From: Bradyrhizobium sp. 132
GTDB taxonomy: Bacteria > Pseudomonadota > Alphaproteobacteria > Rhizobiales > Xanthobacteraceae
Direction of reading: 5' to 3'
Assembly: GCF_023074185.1 (NCBI RefSeq)
Contig: NZ_JADPKY010000158.1
Coordinates: 124,001 to 188,000 of the forward strand
DNA length: 64,000 nt
How positions within the stretch are numbered: the first letter of the stretch is position 1; each line of letters opens with the position of its first letter. Shown here one piece after another: positions 51,352 to 60,709 of the stretch. A program made the translations under genes and the position numbers. The notes under the pieces were generated by a model. The model saw only the letters and a program-made list of their open reading frames with translations. It did not search any database and was not told where the DNA came from.

Positions 51352-53324
51352 GGAACGGATCAGTGCAGCACCGGCCGTTCTTCAAGGTCTTGATCGCCAA
51401 TCGCGGCGAGATCGCGTTGCGCGTGATGCGCAGCGCACGGAAGCTCGGCCTCGGCGTCGTCGCGGTCTATTCGGATGCGGATCGCGACGCGCTCCATGTG
51501 CGGCAGGCCGACCAGGCCGTGCACATTGGCGAAGCGCTGCCGGCGCATTCCTATCTCAACATCCCCGCGATCATTGCGGCCGCAAAAGCCAGCGGCGCGG
51601 ATGCAGTGCATCCCGGCTATGGCTTCCTCGCCGAGAACGAGGAGTTTGCGCAGGCCTGCAAGGATGCCGGCCTGGTCTTCATCGGCCCCTCGCCGCAGGC
51701 GATCGAGTCGATGGGTAACAAGGCCGGCGCCAAAGAGATCATGAACAAGGCCGGCGTGCCCTGCGTGCCCGGCTATCAGGGCGCCGACCAAGGCGACGAG
51801 GTCATGCTGACGGAAGCCAAAAAGATCGGCTTCCCCGTGATGATCAAGGCGGTCGCCGGCGGTGGCGGCCGAGGCATGCGGCTCGTCACCGACGCTGCAT
51901 CCTTCGGCGATGCCCTGCGCAGTGCACGGTCCGAGGCAAAGGCGGCGTTCGGCGATCCCTCCGTCATTCTCGAACGCGCCATCCAGAATCCCCGTCATAT
52001 CGAGATCCAGGTGTTCGGCGACAGCCACGGCAATGCCATTCATCTCGGCGAGCGCGATTGCTCGGTACAGCGGCGGCACCAGAAGCTGATCGAGGAGGCG
52101 CCGTCGCCCGCGGTCACGCCCGAGTTGCGTGGAAAGATGGGCGAGGTCGCGGTCGCCGCGGTGAAGGCATTGCGTTACGAGGGCGCCGGGACGCTGGAGT
52201 TCCTGCTCGATACGAGTGGCGCGTTCTACTTCATGGAAATGAACACGCGCCTCCAGGTCGAGCATCCCGTGACCGAGGCGATCACCGGGCTCGATCTCGT
52301 CGAACTGCAGCTGCGCGTCGCGCGCGGCGAGCAATTGCCGGTGAAGCAGCAGGACATTCGCTTCACAGGCCACGCGATCGAGGTGCGGCTGTGCTCGGAG
52401 GACGCCGCGCATGATTTCATGCCGCAGTCCGGGCGCATGGCGCGCTGGCAGGTGCCGGATGGCATTCGCGTCGAGCATGCGCTGCAATCGGGCTCTGAGA
52501 TTCCGCCGTTCTACGATTCCATGATCGCCAAGGTGATCAGCCATGGGGCGACACGCGAGGAGGCGAGGGGGCGGCTGATCGTCGGCCTGGAGCAACTGAC
52601 CGGATTCGGTGTGACCACCAATCAGGCGTTCCTGATGTCATGCCTGCGCCATCCCAGCTTTGCCAAGGGCGAAGCGACCACGGCGTTCATTGGTGCGCAT
52701 CGCGACGAATTGCTGGGGCCGGTTGCGAGTAGCACATTCAGCGCCGCGCTTGCGGGCCTTCTGCTCTACGTCACGAGCCCGCAGGCACCGTCGTGGCGCA
52801 GTGGGCGAAGCCTCGCGGCAACGTTTCCGCTACCGGCAAAGATCGATATCGCCGGCCAGACGCATGAGCTCGAAGTCACCCGGGAGCGCGATGGCAGCTA
52901 CACCGTTGCCATCGACGGCCGGCAGGACAAGTTCGAGGTCGATCAGCTCGACCTCGACGTGATCCGCTTTCGCCATGACGGCGTGATGGACAGCGCAAAA
53001 TTCCTGCGCGACGGCGACCGGCTCTACCTCCAGTACCGCGGCATCCCGCTCGCGGCGACCGATCTCACCTTCGCCGCGCCGAAGGCCGCTGCAACAAATG
53101 GTGGCGACGGAAAAGTCCGTGCCGCCATGAACGGCCGCGTCGTTGCCGTGCTGGTCAAGCCGGGTGAGCGCGTCACCGCCGGTCAGCCGGTGATGACACT
53201 GGAAGCGATGAAGATGGAGCACGTCCACAAGGCCGGCATCGACGGGATGGTCGCGGCGATCGACGTCGCCGAGGGCGAGCAGGTCACGACGGGGAAAATC
53301 GTGGCTGAGATCGGGGCTGGGTAG
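51348..53324 (+). CDS. Acyl-CoA carboxylase, biotin carboxylase/carrier (alpha) subunit
   Basis: A 658-residue fusion: biotin carboxylase (RPFFKVLIANRGEIALRVM; ATP loop AVAGGGGRGMRLV; active site EMNTRLQVEHPVTE), a linker domain, and a C-terminal biotinyl domain with the biotin Lys in EAMKMEHVHKA. It carboxylates its own biotin with ATP and bicarbonate for the neighbouring carboxyltransferase. ATG overlaps the upstream TGA (ATGA), so the two subunits are translationally coupled. Together they form a complete acyl-CoA carboxylase of unknown substrate. Confidence 0.95.
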   Translation: MRNGSVQHRPFFKVLIANRGEIALRVMRSARKLGLGVVAVYSDADRDALHVRQADQAVHIGEALPAHSYLNIPAIIAAAKASGADAVHPGYGFLAENEEFAQACKDAGLVFIGPSPQAIESMGNKAGAKEIMNKAGVPCVPGYQGADQGDEVMLTEAKKIGFPVMIKAVAGGGGRGMRLVTDAASFGDALRSARSEAKAAFGDPSVILERAIQNPRHIEIQVFGDSHGNAIHLGERDCSVQRRHQKLIEEAPSPAVTPELRGKMGEVAVAAVKALRYEGAGTLEFLLDTSGAFYFMEMNTRLQVEHPVTEAITGLDLVELQLRVARGEQLPVKQQDIRFTGHAIEVRLCSEDAAHDFMPQSGRMARWQVPDGIRVEHALQSGSEIPPFYDSMIAKVISHGATREEARGRLIVGLEQLTGFGVTTNQAFLMSCLRHPSFAKGEATTAFIGAHRDELLGPVASSTFSAALAGLLLYVTSPQAPSWRSGRSLAATFPLPAKIDIAGQTHELEVTRERDGSYTVAIDGRQDKFEVDQLDLDVIRFRHDGVMDSAKFLRDGDRLYLQYRGIPLAATDLTFAAPKAAATNGGDGKVRAAMNGRVVAVLVKPGERVTAGQPVMTLEAMKMEHVHKAGIDGMVAAIDVAEGEQVTTGKIVAEIGAG

Positions 53325-53334
53325 AGCGGCAGCT

Positions 53335-53420
53335 CGTCATTGCGAGGAGCGAAGCGACGAAGCAATCCAGACTGCATCCGGGGAAAGATTCTGGATTGCT
53401 TCGCTGCGCTCGCAATGACG
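53335..53420. repeat. Palindromic repeat (family B), copy 3
   Basis: Perfect 12-bp outer arms CGTCATTGCGAG (53335-53346) and CTCGCAATGACG (53409-53420) plus inner GAAGCAATCC/GGATTGCTTC arms. It lies between the convergent carboxylase and ABC transporter operons, ten bases after the carboxylase stop, a position suitable for ending transcripts from both sides. Confidence 0.88.
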
Positions 53421-53471
53421 ATGGGGAGATAGTGCCGTCTCGCACTTCGTCCCGGCAAGGCGTGCGCCTAA

Positions 53472-54458
53472 TCAAGAGCCCCGCCCCGTCCCGTCATTGA
53501 GCAAGCACGCCACCTGGTGTCCGTCGCCCGCGCCCACCAGCGCCGGCCGCTCCGTCTTGCACCGCTCCATCGCAAACCGGCAGCGGGTGTGAAACGCGCA
53601 GCCCGACGGCGGATTGACCGGGCTTGGCACGTCGCCGTCGACCAGCGGCGTGAGCTTTTTGGCGAGTGGGTTGGCGATCGGCACGGAGGCGAGCAAGGCC
53701 TGCGTATAGGGATGGCGCGGGTTCCTGAACAGCTCGTCCTTGTCGGCAATCTCGACGATGCGGCCGAGATACATCACGGCGACGCGGTGACTGATATGGG
53801 CGACCACGGCGAGGTCATGCGCGATGAAGAGATAGGAGAAGCCGTGCTCGCGTTGCAGATCGATCAACAGGTTGATCACCTGCGCCTGGATCGAGACGTC
53901 GAGCGCGGAGACCGGCTCGTCGCAGACGATCAGCCGCGGCTCCAGCGCGAGCGCCCGCGCGATGCAGATGCGCTGGCGCTGGCCGCCGGAGAATTGGTGC
54001 GGAAAATTGCGCATCTGGTCGGGCCGCAAGCCAACCTGCTCGAACAGCTTTGCGGTACGCGCCTCCAGTGCCTTGCCGGTCGCGAGTCCGTGCACGAGCA
54101 GCGGCTCGCCGACGATGTCGCCTGCGGTCATGCGCGGATTGAGCGACGCGAACGGATCCTGGAACACGATCTGCATCGAACGACGGTGCGGCCGCAGCGC
54201 AGCCTTGGAGAGGCGAGTGATGTCCTCGCCGTCGAGGCGGATCTGGCCGGAGGTCGGCTCGACCAGCCGCAGCACACTGCGTGCCACCGTCGACTTGCCG
54301 CAGCCGGATTCGCCGACAAGGCCGAGCGTCTCACCGGTGCCAACCGAAAATGAGACGCCGTCGACCGCATGCACTGTGCCGATTTGTCGGCGCAACACGC
54401 CGGCGCGCACCGGATAGTGTTTCTTGAGGTCAGTGACTTCGAGCAGCGCCTCGGTCAT
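53472..54458 (-). CDS. Peptide/nickel-type ABC transporter, ATP-binding protein 2 (DppF/OppF type)
   Basis: A 328-residue ATPase: Walker A GLVGESGCGKSTVARSV, Q-loop VFQDPFASLNPRMT, signature HQFSGGQRQRICIARA, Walker B LIVCDEPVSALD, and the family C-terminal oligopeptide-transport segment with CAFHTRCRFAMERC, which in relatives binds an iron-sulfur cluster. It starts at the ATG at 54458 after GAGGTGGC and overlaps the DppD-type gene by four bases. It is the last gene of the operon. Confidence 0.92.
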   Translation of the reverse strand: MTEALLEVTDLKKHYPVRAGVLRRQIGTVHAVDGVSFSVGTGETLGLVGESGCGKSTVARSVLRLVEPTSGQIRLDGEDITRLSKAALRPHRRSMQIVFQDPFASLNPRMTAGDIVGEPLLVHGLATGKALEARTAKLFEQVGLRPDQMRNFPHQFSGGQRQRICIARALALEPRLIVCDEPVSALDVSIQAQVINLLIDLQREHGFSYLFIAHDLAVVAHISHRVAVMYLGRIVEIADKDELFRNPRHPYTQALLASVPIANPLAKKLTPLVDGDVPSPVNPPSGCAFHTRCRFAMERCKTERPALVGAGDGHQVACLLNDGTGRGS

Positions 54459-55462
54459 GCCACCTCCGCCACTTCGGCCGCGCGCCAGCAGGCCGCGAGA
54501 TGGCCGCCGCCCCAATCGATGAGCGGCGGATATTCGGCCTCGCAGCGCTTGATCGCGAGCGTGCAGCGCGGCGCGAAGGCGCAACCCTTTGGCAGTCGCA
54601 CCAGCGACGGAACCGTGCCGGGAATTTCGTTCAGCCGTGCCTGCGCGGCGACGCCCGGCGCCGGCACTGCCGGTATCGAGGCCATCAATCCGCGCGTGTA
54701 GGGATGCTTTGGCGCGGCGAACAGCGCCTCGACGCTGGCTTCCTCGACCTTCCGACCCGCATACATCACGATGACGCGCTGCGCGGTCTGCGCGACGACA
54801 CCGAGATCATGCGTGATCAGCACGAGCCCGGTGCCGAGCTCCTTCTGAAGGTCCAGGATCAGCGCCAGAATCTGCGCCTGGATGGTGACGTCGAGCGCGG
54901 TGGTGGGCTCGTCCGCGATCAGCAGCGCCGGCCGGCACGCCAGCGCCATCGCGATCATGGCGCGCTGGCGCATGCCGCCTGAGAGTTGATGCGGATATTC
55001 CCGCGCGCGCCGAGCCGGCTCGGGGATGCGCACCAGGCGCAGCATCTCGATCGCGATGTCGCGGGCCTCTTTGCTCGACATGTTCCGGTGCAGCCGCACC
55101 GCCTCGACGATCTGGTCGCCGATCCGCATCACCGGATTGAGCGAGGTCATCGGCTCCTGGAAGATCATGGAGATGCGATTTCCGCGGATCGCGCGCATCT
55201 CAGCTTCGTCCAGCGCCAGAAGATCAGTGCCTTCGAGCGTGACGGAGCCGCCGACGATGCGGCCGGGCGGATCCGGCACCAGCCGCATCAGGGAGAGGGC
55301 CGTGACGCTCTTGCCGCAGCCGGATTCGCCGACGATCGCGAGCGTCTCGCCGCGCCTCACCGTGAAGGAAACGTCATCGACGGCCTTGAAGAGACCGGAG
55401 TTGGTGAAGAACACCGTCTTCAGGTTCTTCACATCGAGCACGAGATCGGATTTGTCCGCCAT
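54455..55462 (-). CDS. Peptide/nickel-type ABC transporter, ATP-binding protein 1 (DppD/OppD type)
   Basis: A 335-residue ATPase with AIVGESGCGKSVTALSL (Walker A), SMIFQEPMTSLNPVM (Q-loop), HQLSGGMRQRAMIAMALAC (signature) and LLIADEPTTALD (Walker B), and the C-terminal CAFAPRCTLAIKRC cluster. Paralogue of the following gene; the two would form the cytoplasmic ATPase heterodimer. Starts one base inside the permease stop codon and overlaps the next gene by four bases. Confidence 0.93.
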   Translation of the reverse strand: MADKSDLVLDVKNLKTVFFTNSGLFKAVDDVSFTVRRGETLAIVGESGCGKSVTALSLMRLVPDPPGRIVGGSVTLEGTDLLALDEAEMRAIRGNRISMIFQEPMTSLNPVMRIGDQIVEAVRLHRNMSSKEARDIAIEMLRLVRIPEPARRAREYPHQLSGGMRQRAMIAMALACRPALLIADEPTTALDVTIQAQILALILDLQKELGTGLVLITHDLGVVAQTAQRVIVMYAGRKVEEASVEALFAAPKHPYTRGLMASIPAVPAPGVAAQARLNEIPGTVPSLVRLPKGCAFAPRCTLAIKRCEAEYPPLIDWGGGHLAACWRAAEVAEVA

Positions 55463-56355
55463 CAGCCGCGCTGCCGGGGATCGAGGATGTCGCGCAAGGC
55501 GTCACCGAACAGATTGGCGCCGAACACCGCAAGGCTGATCGCGATGCCCGGGAAGATCACCAGCCATGGCGCGGTGCGGACATATTCGGCGGCGGATTCA
55601 GAGAGCATGCGGCCCCATGACGGATAAGGCTCGGGAATGCCGAGACCGAGGAAGGAGAGCGAGGCTTCAGTGAGGATGGTCGAGCCGAGCTGGGCGGTCG
55701 CGAGCACGATCAGCGGCGCCAGCGTGTTCGGCAGCACATGGCGCAGCGCGATCCGCACCTCGCTCATGCCGATCGACTTGGCGGCCTCGATGAACGGCAG
55801 CTCGCGCAGCGCCAGCGTGTTGGCACGGATGACGCGCGACACGGTCGGGATCAGTGGAATGGCGATCGCAATGATGACGTTCGGCAAGGAGGGACCCAGC
55901 GCGGCGGTCATGATCAGGGCCAGGACCAGCAGCGGTAACGCCTGGAGAACGTCGGAGACGCGCTGGAACACGAGATCGACCCAGCCGGAGAGATAGCCTG
56001 AGGTCAATCCGACGATCACGCCGATGGTGCCGCCGAGCGCAGTCGAGCCGATCCCGACCGCCAGCGAGATCCGCGCGCCATGGATGATGCGGCTGAAGAC
56101 GTCGCGGCCGAAGGAATCCGTCCCCATCCAGTGCGACAGGCTTGGGCGGCCCAGCGCCCGGGCTGCGTCGATCGTCAGGGGATCATAACGCGCGATGAAG
56201 TCGGCGAAGACCGCGGTGAACACGAACAGGGTCATGATCACGAGCCCAGCCGCGCCCAGCACGTGCCGCTGCGCCAGGAACAGCACGCGCCGCCAGCCGC
56301 CGGGCGCGTAGGCGCCGGCGCGCCTCAGTTCAACGTCATAGTCGATCGCGGTCAA
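55462..56355 (-). CDS. Peptide/nickel-type ABC transporter permease 2 (DppC type)
   Basis: A 297-residue permease with six membrane segments and the N-terminal hydrophilic extension of DppC proteins. LGTDSFGRDVFSRI-type sequence appears as MGTDSFGRDVFSRIIHGAR, and the EAA coupling loop is EAAKSIGMSEVRIALRHVLP. Starts at TTG 56355 after AGGAGATCAG. It overlaps the ATPase gene by one base and follows the DppB-type permease by nine bases. Confidence 0.92.
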   Translation of the reverse strand: MTAIDYDVELRRAGAYAPGGWRRVLFLAQRHVLGAAGLVIMTLFVFTAVFADFIARYDPLTIDAARALGRPSLSHWMGTDSFGRDVFSRIIHGARISLAVGIGSTALGGTIGVIVGLTSGYLSGWVDLVFQRVSDVLQALPLLVLALIMTAALGPSLPNVIIAIAIPLIPTVSRVIRANTLALRELPFIEAAKSIGMSEVRIALRHVLPNTLAPLIVLATAQLGSTILTEASLSFLGLGIPEPYPSWGRMLSESAAEYVRTAPWLVIFPGIAISLAVFGANLFGDALRDILDPRQRG

Positions 56356-56364
56356 ACTGATCTC

Positions 56365-57312
56365 CTAATCCGTAAATCGGATGCGCGGGTCGAACACCGC
56401 GTAGAGCATGTCGACAATGAAATTCGCGCTCACCACCACAATCGCAATCAGCATCACGAGGTTCTGCACGATCGGATAGTCGCGCCAGCGGATCGCCTCG
56501 ACCAGGAAGCGGGCGACGCCGGGGATGTTGAACACGGTCTCCGTGACAATGAGACCGCCGATCAGAAACGCCGCCTCGATTCCGATCACGGTGATGACGG
56601 GCAGAATCGCGTTCTTGAGCGCATGCTGATAGTTCACGGCGGCATCCGATGCGCCCTTGGCGCGCGCGGTGCGGATATAGTCCTGCCGCAGCACCTCCAG
56701 CATCGAGGAGCGGGTGATGCGCATGGTCAGTGCAGCGCTGCGGAAGCCGACGGCGGCGGCGGGCACGGCATAGGTTGCGAAGGCTTCCAGCCATGTCGCC
56801 GGATTCGGGTTGAAGATCGGCATCTGGCCGAACATCGCCACCGACGCGGTGAGGATCAAGAGGCCGAGCCAGAACGAAGGCAGCGACAATCCGCTGAGGC
56901 TCACCACACGCAACGCGTAATCGAGCCTCGTTCCCTGCTTCACCGCGCTGATGACGCCCAAGGGAATGCCGATCGACGCCGAGAACAACAACGCCAGCCC
57001 GGCGAGCCGTGCGGTGATCGGAATCCGTGGCAGGATCTCCTGAAGCGCCGGCTTCTCGGAAACATAGGAGTAACCAAAGTCGCCGCGCAGAAAACCGCTG
57101 ATCCAGTGCCAATACTGCACCACCAGCGGCTGGTCGATGCCGAGCTCCTTCTCCAGACTGGCCTTGTCGGCGGGATCGACATAGCCGGCCGCGGCAAACA
57201 GGATGTCGACGATGTTGCCGGGGACGATGCGCAGCAGGAAGAAGATGACGACCGAGATCCCGAACAGGGTCACGAGCATCAGGAACAGGCGCCGCACCAG
57301 ATAGGCAAACAT
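56365..57312 (-). CDS. Peptide/nickel-type ABC transporter permease 1 (DppB type)
   Basis: A 315-residue permease with a typical start MFAYLVRRLFLMLVTLFGIS, six membrane segments, the periplasmic RIVPGNIVD and VQYWHWISGFLRGDFGYSY regions characteristic of DppB, and the coupling loop DYIRTARAKGASDAAVNYQH. GGGAGGCGATGC precedes the ATG. Pairs with the DppC-type permease in the inner membrane. Confidence 0.93.
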   Translation of the reverse strand: MFAYLVRRLFLMLVTLFGISVVIFFLLRIVPGNIVDILFAAAGYVDPADKASLEKELGIDQPLVVQYWHWISGFLRGDFGYSYVSEKPALQEILPRIPITARLAGLALLFSASIGIPLGVISAVKQGTRLDYALRVVSLSGLSLPSFWLGLLILTASVAMFGQMPIFNPNPATWLEAFATYAVPAAAVGFRSAALTMRITRSSMLEVLRQDYIRTARAKGASDAAVNYQHALKNAILPVITVIGIEAAFLIGGLIVTETVFNIPGVARFLVEAIRWRDYPIVQNLVMLIAIVVVSANFIVDMLYAVFDPRIRFTD

Positions 57313-57347
57313 GCATCGCCTCCCGTCGAACCCGTCCGCGGCTAGCG

Positions 57348-58946
57348 CTACTTGTCCATCCAGACATCCTCGTACCGATATCCATTATACGAGCTGTTCG
57401 ACATCACCGTCACGCCCTTGACATAAGGCTGCCAGCAGCTGCCGGTCCGTGCGTGGAAGATGATCGGGCGGGCGACGTCCTCCTGCAACTTCTTGTCGAT
57501 GTCCCACACCAGCTTCTTGCGCTTGTTGAGGTCGGTCTCCTGGGACTGCACGTCGAACAGCTTCTCGATCTCCTTGTTGCAGTAATTGGTGTAGTTGCGC
57601 TCGGAGCCGCAGGAATAGTTCTCGTAGAACGACTGGTCGGGATCGTCGACGGCATTGCCGGTCAAATTGAGCCCGAGCATGTAATCCTTGCGCGCGATCT
57701 TCGGGAACCAGTTTGCGGTCTCGACCACGTCGAGCTCGCCGTCGATATAGATGCTCTTGAGCTGGTCGATCAGGATCACCGCGGGATCGCGGTAGACCGG
57801 GATGTTGCGGGTCGAGACCTTGACGGCGAGGTGCTTGTCGGGGCCGTAGCCGGCCTTCTGCATCAGCTTCTTGGCTTGTTCGCGGTTGGCGGTGATGTCG
57901 GGGCCGTAGCCCGGAATGCTCTCGAGCATCTCCTTCGGCATGGCCCAGAGGCCGGCCGGCGCGGGCTCCATGGTGCCCCCGACGTCGCCCTGGCCTTCGA
58001 ACATGATCGAGATGAACGCCTTGCGGTCCAGCGACAGCGCCATGGCGCGACGGATGTCGATGTTGTCGAACGGCGGCGCGGACGAATTGACGATGATGTT
58101 GGTCGCAACGTTGTTGGGCTCGACCACGCAGACCGCGTTCGGCGCCTGCGATTTGACGTCCTTCAACAGCGGAATGCTGACCTCGGTCGGGAAGGTCATG
58201 TCGAACTTGCCCGCGACGAAGGCGAGGATAGCGGTCGAGCGATTCGGGATGATGGTGAACTCGATGCCGTCGAGATAGGGCCGGCCCTTGCGCCAATAGT
58301 CCGGATTGCGGGTCAGCTTGATCGATTCATTGGCCTTGAACTCGACGAACTTGAACGGCCCCGTGCCGATCGGATGGGTGCGCATGTCGCCGGGCGAGAC
58401 GTGGCAGGGATAGACCGGCGTGTAGCCCGAGGCGAGCAGGGCCAGCAGCGAAGGCTGCGGCCGCTTCAGGTTGAAGGAGACTTCGAGATCGCCGTTGGTG
58501 GAGACGTCGTTGACCTGTTCATACCAGCTCTTGCGCGGATTCTGCCGGAACTTCTGCTGTGACTTGCCCATCAGCATGTCGAAGGTGCATTTGACGTCCG
58601 CCGAGGTGAACGGCTTGCCGTCGTGCCACTTCACGCCCGCGCGCAGCTTGAAGGTCAATGTTTTGTTGTCGTTGACCCAGGCCCAGCTCTCGGCGAGTTC
58701 GGGCACGATGGTGTCCATGCTGTTCTGCGCCACGTCCTGCTTGTAGATGACGAGGTTGTTGAACACCGGCATGAAGGGAACATTGAGCGAGTAGGTCGCG
58801 CCTTCGTGGATCGAGGCATTGCCGGGACTGTCGCGGTGGTACATCCGCAAAATCCCGCCCTGCTTGGGCTCGCCGGCCAATGTAATCGTCGAAAACGCCA
58901 GCAAAGATAGCGCCGCCGTTGCGGCGAGCGCTCGTACGCTCCGCAT
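57348..58946 (-). CDS. Peptide/nickel-type ABC transporter substrate-binding protein (SBP_bac_5)
   Basis: A 532-residue periplasmic protein with signal peptide MRSVRALAATAALSLLAFST cleaved near TLAGEP. SBP_bac_5 marks: LAESWAWVNDNKTLTFKLRAGVKW, HDGKPFTSADVKCTFD and RNPDYWRKGRPYLDGIEF. The family binds peptides but in soil bacteria also opines, heme, nickel chelates, oligosaccharides and organic acids. The ATG at 58946 is preceded by GGGAGGACGAGG. The acyl-CoA ligase and alcohol dehydrogenase upstream on the same strand suggest a non-peptide ligand. Confidence 0.93.
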   Translation of the reverse strand: MRSVRALAATAALSLLAFSTITLAGEPKQGGILRMYHRDSPGNASIHEGATYSLNVPFMPVFNNLVIYKQDVAQNSMDTIVPELAESWAWVNDNKTLTFKLRAGVKWHDGKPFTSADVKCTFDMLMGKSQQKFRQNPRKSWYEQVNDVSTNGDLEVSFNLKRPQPSLLALLASGYTPVYPCHVSPGDMRTHPIGTGPFKFVEFKANESIKLTRNPDYWRKGRPYLDGIEFTIIPNRSTAILAFVAGKFDMTFPTEVSIPLLKDVKSQAPNAVCVVEPNNVATNIIVNSSAPPFDNIDIRRAMALSLDRKAFISIMFEGQGDVGGTMEPAPAGLWAMPKEMLESIPGYGPDITANREQAKKLMQKAGYGPDKHLAVKVSTRNIPVYRDPAVILIDQLKSIYIDGELDVVETANWFPKIARKDYMLGLNLTGNAVDDPDQSFYENYSCGSERNYTNYCNKEIEKLFDVQSQETDLNKRKKLVWDIDKKLQEDVARPIIFHARTGSCWQPYVKGVTVMSNSSYNGYRYEDVWMDK

Positions 58947-59140
58947 CCTCGTCCTCCCTGGACCTCGGCCTTTCGCGGCCTGTTTGAATGGACGATAGCG
59001 ACGCTGGCGGAGGGAGGCAACCGGCAAGGCCGCCCACGCTCTCGACAATTCGGATGACGGAAGGCCGCAGGCGATTTCCTCTCGCGATGTGAGAGAAGTT
59101 CCTCCGGCATCGTTGGCGAACGCCGGGACGACATCGGGGC

Positions 59141-60691
59141 TCACACGATCCTCGACGCCTTGTTCCCCCAATACCGGTCCCTTAGCAGGCGCTTGTACAG
59201 CTTCCCTGTCGGCAGCCGCGGCAATTTCTTCTCGAAATCGACCGAGCGCGGCACCTTTTGCCGCGACAGCGACGCCCCGCAGAAGGCGATCAGCTCTTCG
59301 GCGAGTGCCGGGTCCGGCACGACGCCGGGCATCGGCTGCACCACCGCCTTGACCTCCTCGCCGAGATCGGGATTGGGCACGCCGAACACCGCGGCGTCCG
59401 CGACCTTCGGATGGGTGATCAGCAGATTCTCGCATTCCTGCGGATAGATGTTCACCCCGCCGGAGATGATCATGAAGGTGGCGCGGTCCGTTAGATAAAG
59501 GAATCTGTCCTTGTCGACATAGCCGACGTCACCCACCGTGCTCATACTGCCATCGGCCGAGCGCGCCTCTTTCGTCTTCTCGGGGTCGTTGAAATACTCG
59601 AATGGCGTGGCCGTCTTGAACCAGACCTGTCCCGGAGTGCCGGTGGGGCATGGCTTCATGTTCTCGTCGAGAATATGGAGGTCGCCGAGCAGCACCTTGC
59701 CGACGGTGCCGCGATGGGCGAGCCATTCCGCGCTGTCGCAGGCGGTGAAGCCGAGGCCTTCGGTCGCGCCGTAATATTCGTGGATGATCGGTCCCCACCA
59801 TTTGATGATGTCGTCCTTGACCAAGGCCGGGCAGGGCGCGGCGGCGTGGATCGCGATCTCGATCGAGGAGAGATCGTAGCGCTTTCGCACCCCCTCCGGC
59901 AGCTTCAGCATGCGCGAGAACATCGTCGGCACCAGCTGGGTGTGGGTGATGCCCCATTGCTCGACGAGCTGGAGGTAACGCTCGGGATCGAACGTCTCCA
60001 TGATGATCACGGTCCCGCCCATGCGGATCGTGAGGTTCACGGCGGCCTGCGGCGCCGAATGATAGAGCGGCGCCGGCGAGAGGTAGACCATGCCCTCGCG
60101 GTATTGCCAGAGCTTCGTCAGGAAATCGAACAGCGGCAGATTGTGCTTCGGCGGCTCCTCCGGCAGTGGCCGAATAATGCCCTTCGGCCGCCCCGTCGTG
60201 CCCGATGAATACAGCATGGCTGTACCGAGCCATTCATCGTGGAGCGGCGCCGTCGGCTGATCGGCGGTCACCTCCGCGAGGCCGACGATGCGCTCACTCT
60301 CGCCCGGGCCGTCGGCAACGATGCACAGCTTGATCTCGGGGCAGGCGTTGATCGCCTCGCGGGCGATATCGAGCTTCGCAACCGACGTGATCAGGATTTT
60401 CGACTGGCTGTTGACGAGGAGATAGGCGAGCTCGCCCGGCGTCAGGAACGAGTTGATGCAGGTGTAGTACAGCCCGGATCGCTCGCCCGCGCCGCAGGCT
60501 TCGATGTAGCGGGAATTGTTCTCCATGAAGATCGCGTAGTGGTCGAGCCGCTTCAAGCCGTGCTTGCGAAACAAATGCGCCAGCCGGTTGCTGCGCGCAT
60601 CGAGCTCGCGATAGGTGACGGCCTCGCCGGTCGCCGCCATGATGAAGGCGGGCTGGAGCGGGCGCAGGCGGGCATGGTAACCTGGGTACAT
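59141..60691 (-). CDS. AMP-forming acyl-CoA synthetase, second copy
   Basis: A 516-residue adenylate-forming enzyme, distinct from that at 42799-44349. AMP motif MLYSSGTTGRPKGIIRPLP, YYGATEGLGFTACDS, VGDVGYVDKDRFLYLTDR and the C-terminal catalytic Lys in LPRLPTGKLYKRLLRD are intact. Substrate class: probably medium-length, branched or aromatic carboxylic acid. It lies 18 bases after the iron-type dehydrogenase gene and 194 bases before the transporter binding protein gene, in the same direction. Confidence 0.92.
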   Translation of the reverse strand: MYPGYHARLRPLQPAFIMAATGEAVTYRELDARSNRLAHLFRKHGLKRLDHYAIFMENNSRYIEACGAGERSGLYYTCINSFLTPGELAYLLVNSQSKILITSVAKLDIAREAINACPEIKLCIVADGPGESERIVGLAEVTADQPTAPLHDEWLGTAMLYSSGTTGRPKGIIRPLPEEPPKHNLPLFDFLTKLWQYREGMVYLSPAPLYHSAPQAAVNLTIRMGGTVIIMETFDPERYLQLVEQWGITHTQLVPTMFSRMLKLPEGVRKRYDLSSIEIAIHAAAPCPALVKDDIIKWWGPIIHEYYGATEGLGFTACDSAEWLAHRGTVGKVLLGDLHILDENMKPCPTGTPGQVWFKTATPFEYFNDPEKTKEARSADGSMSTVGDVGYVDKDRFLYLTDRATFMIISGGVNIYPQECENLLITHPKVADAAVFGVPNPDLGEEVKAVVQPMPGVVPDPALAEELIAFCGASLSRQKVPRSVDFEKKLPRLPTGKLYKRLLRDRYWGNKASRIV

Positions 60692-60709
60692 CAGTCCTCC
60701 GGCTTTAGA

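Noticed and set aside
56080..57345. A 421-codon plus-strand frame opposite the two transporter permeases
   Set aside because: Runs of His, Gln, Asp and Arg typical of antisense reading of membrane proteins; no start signal or domain.
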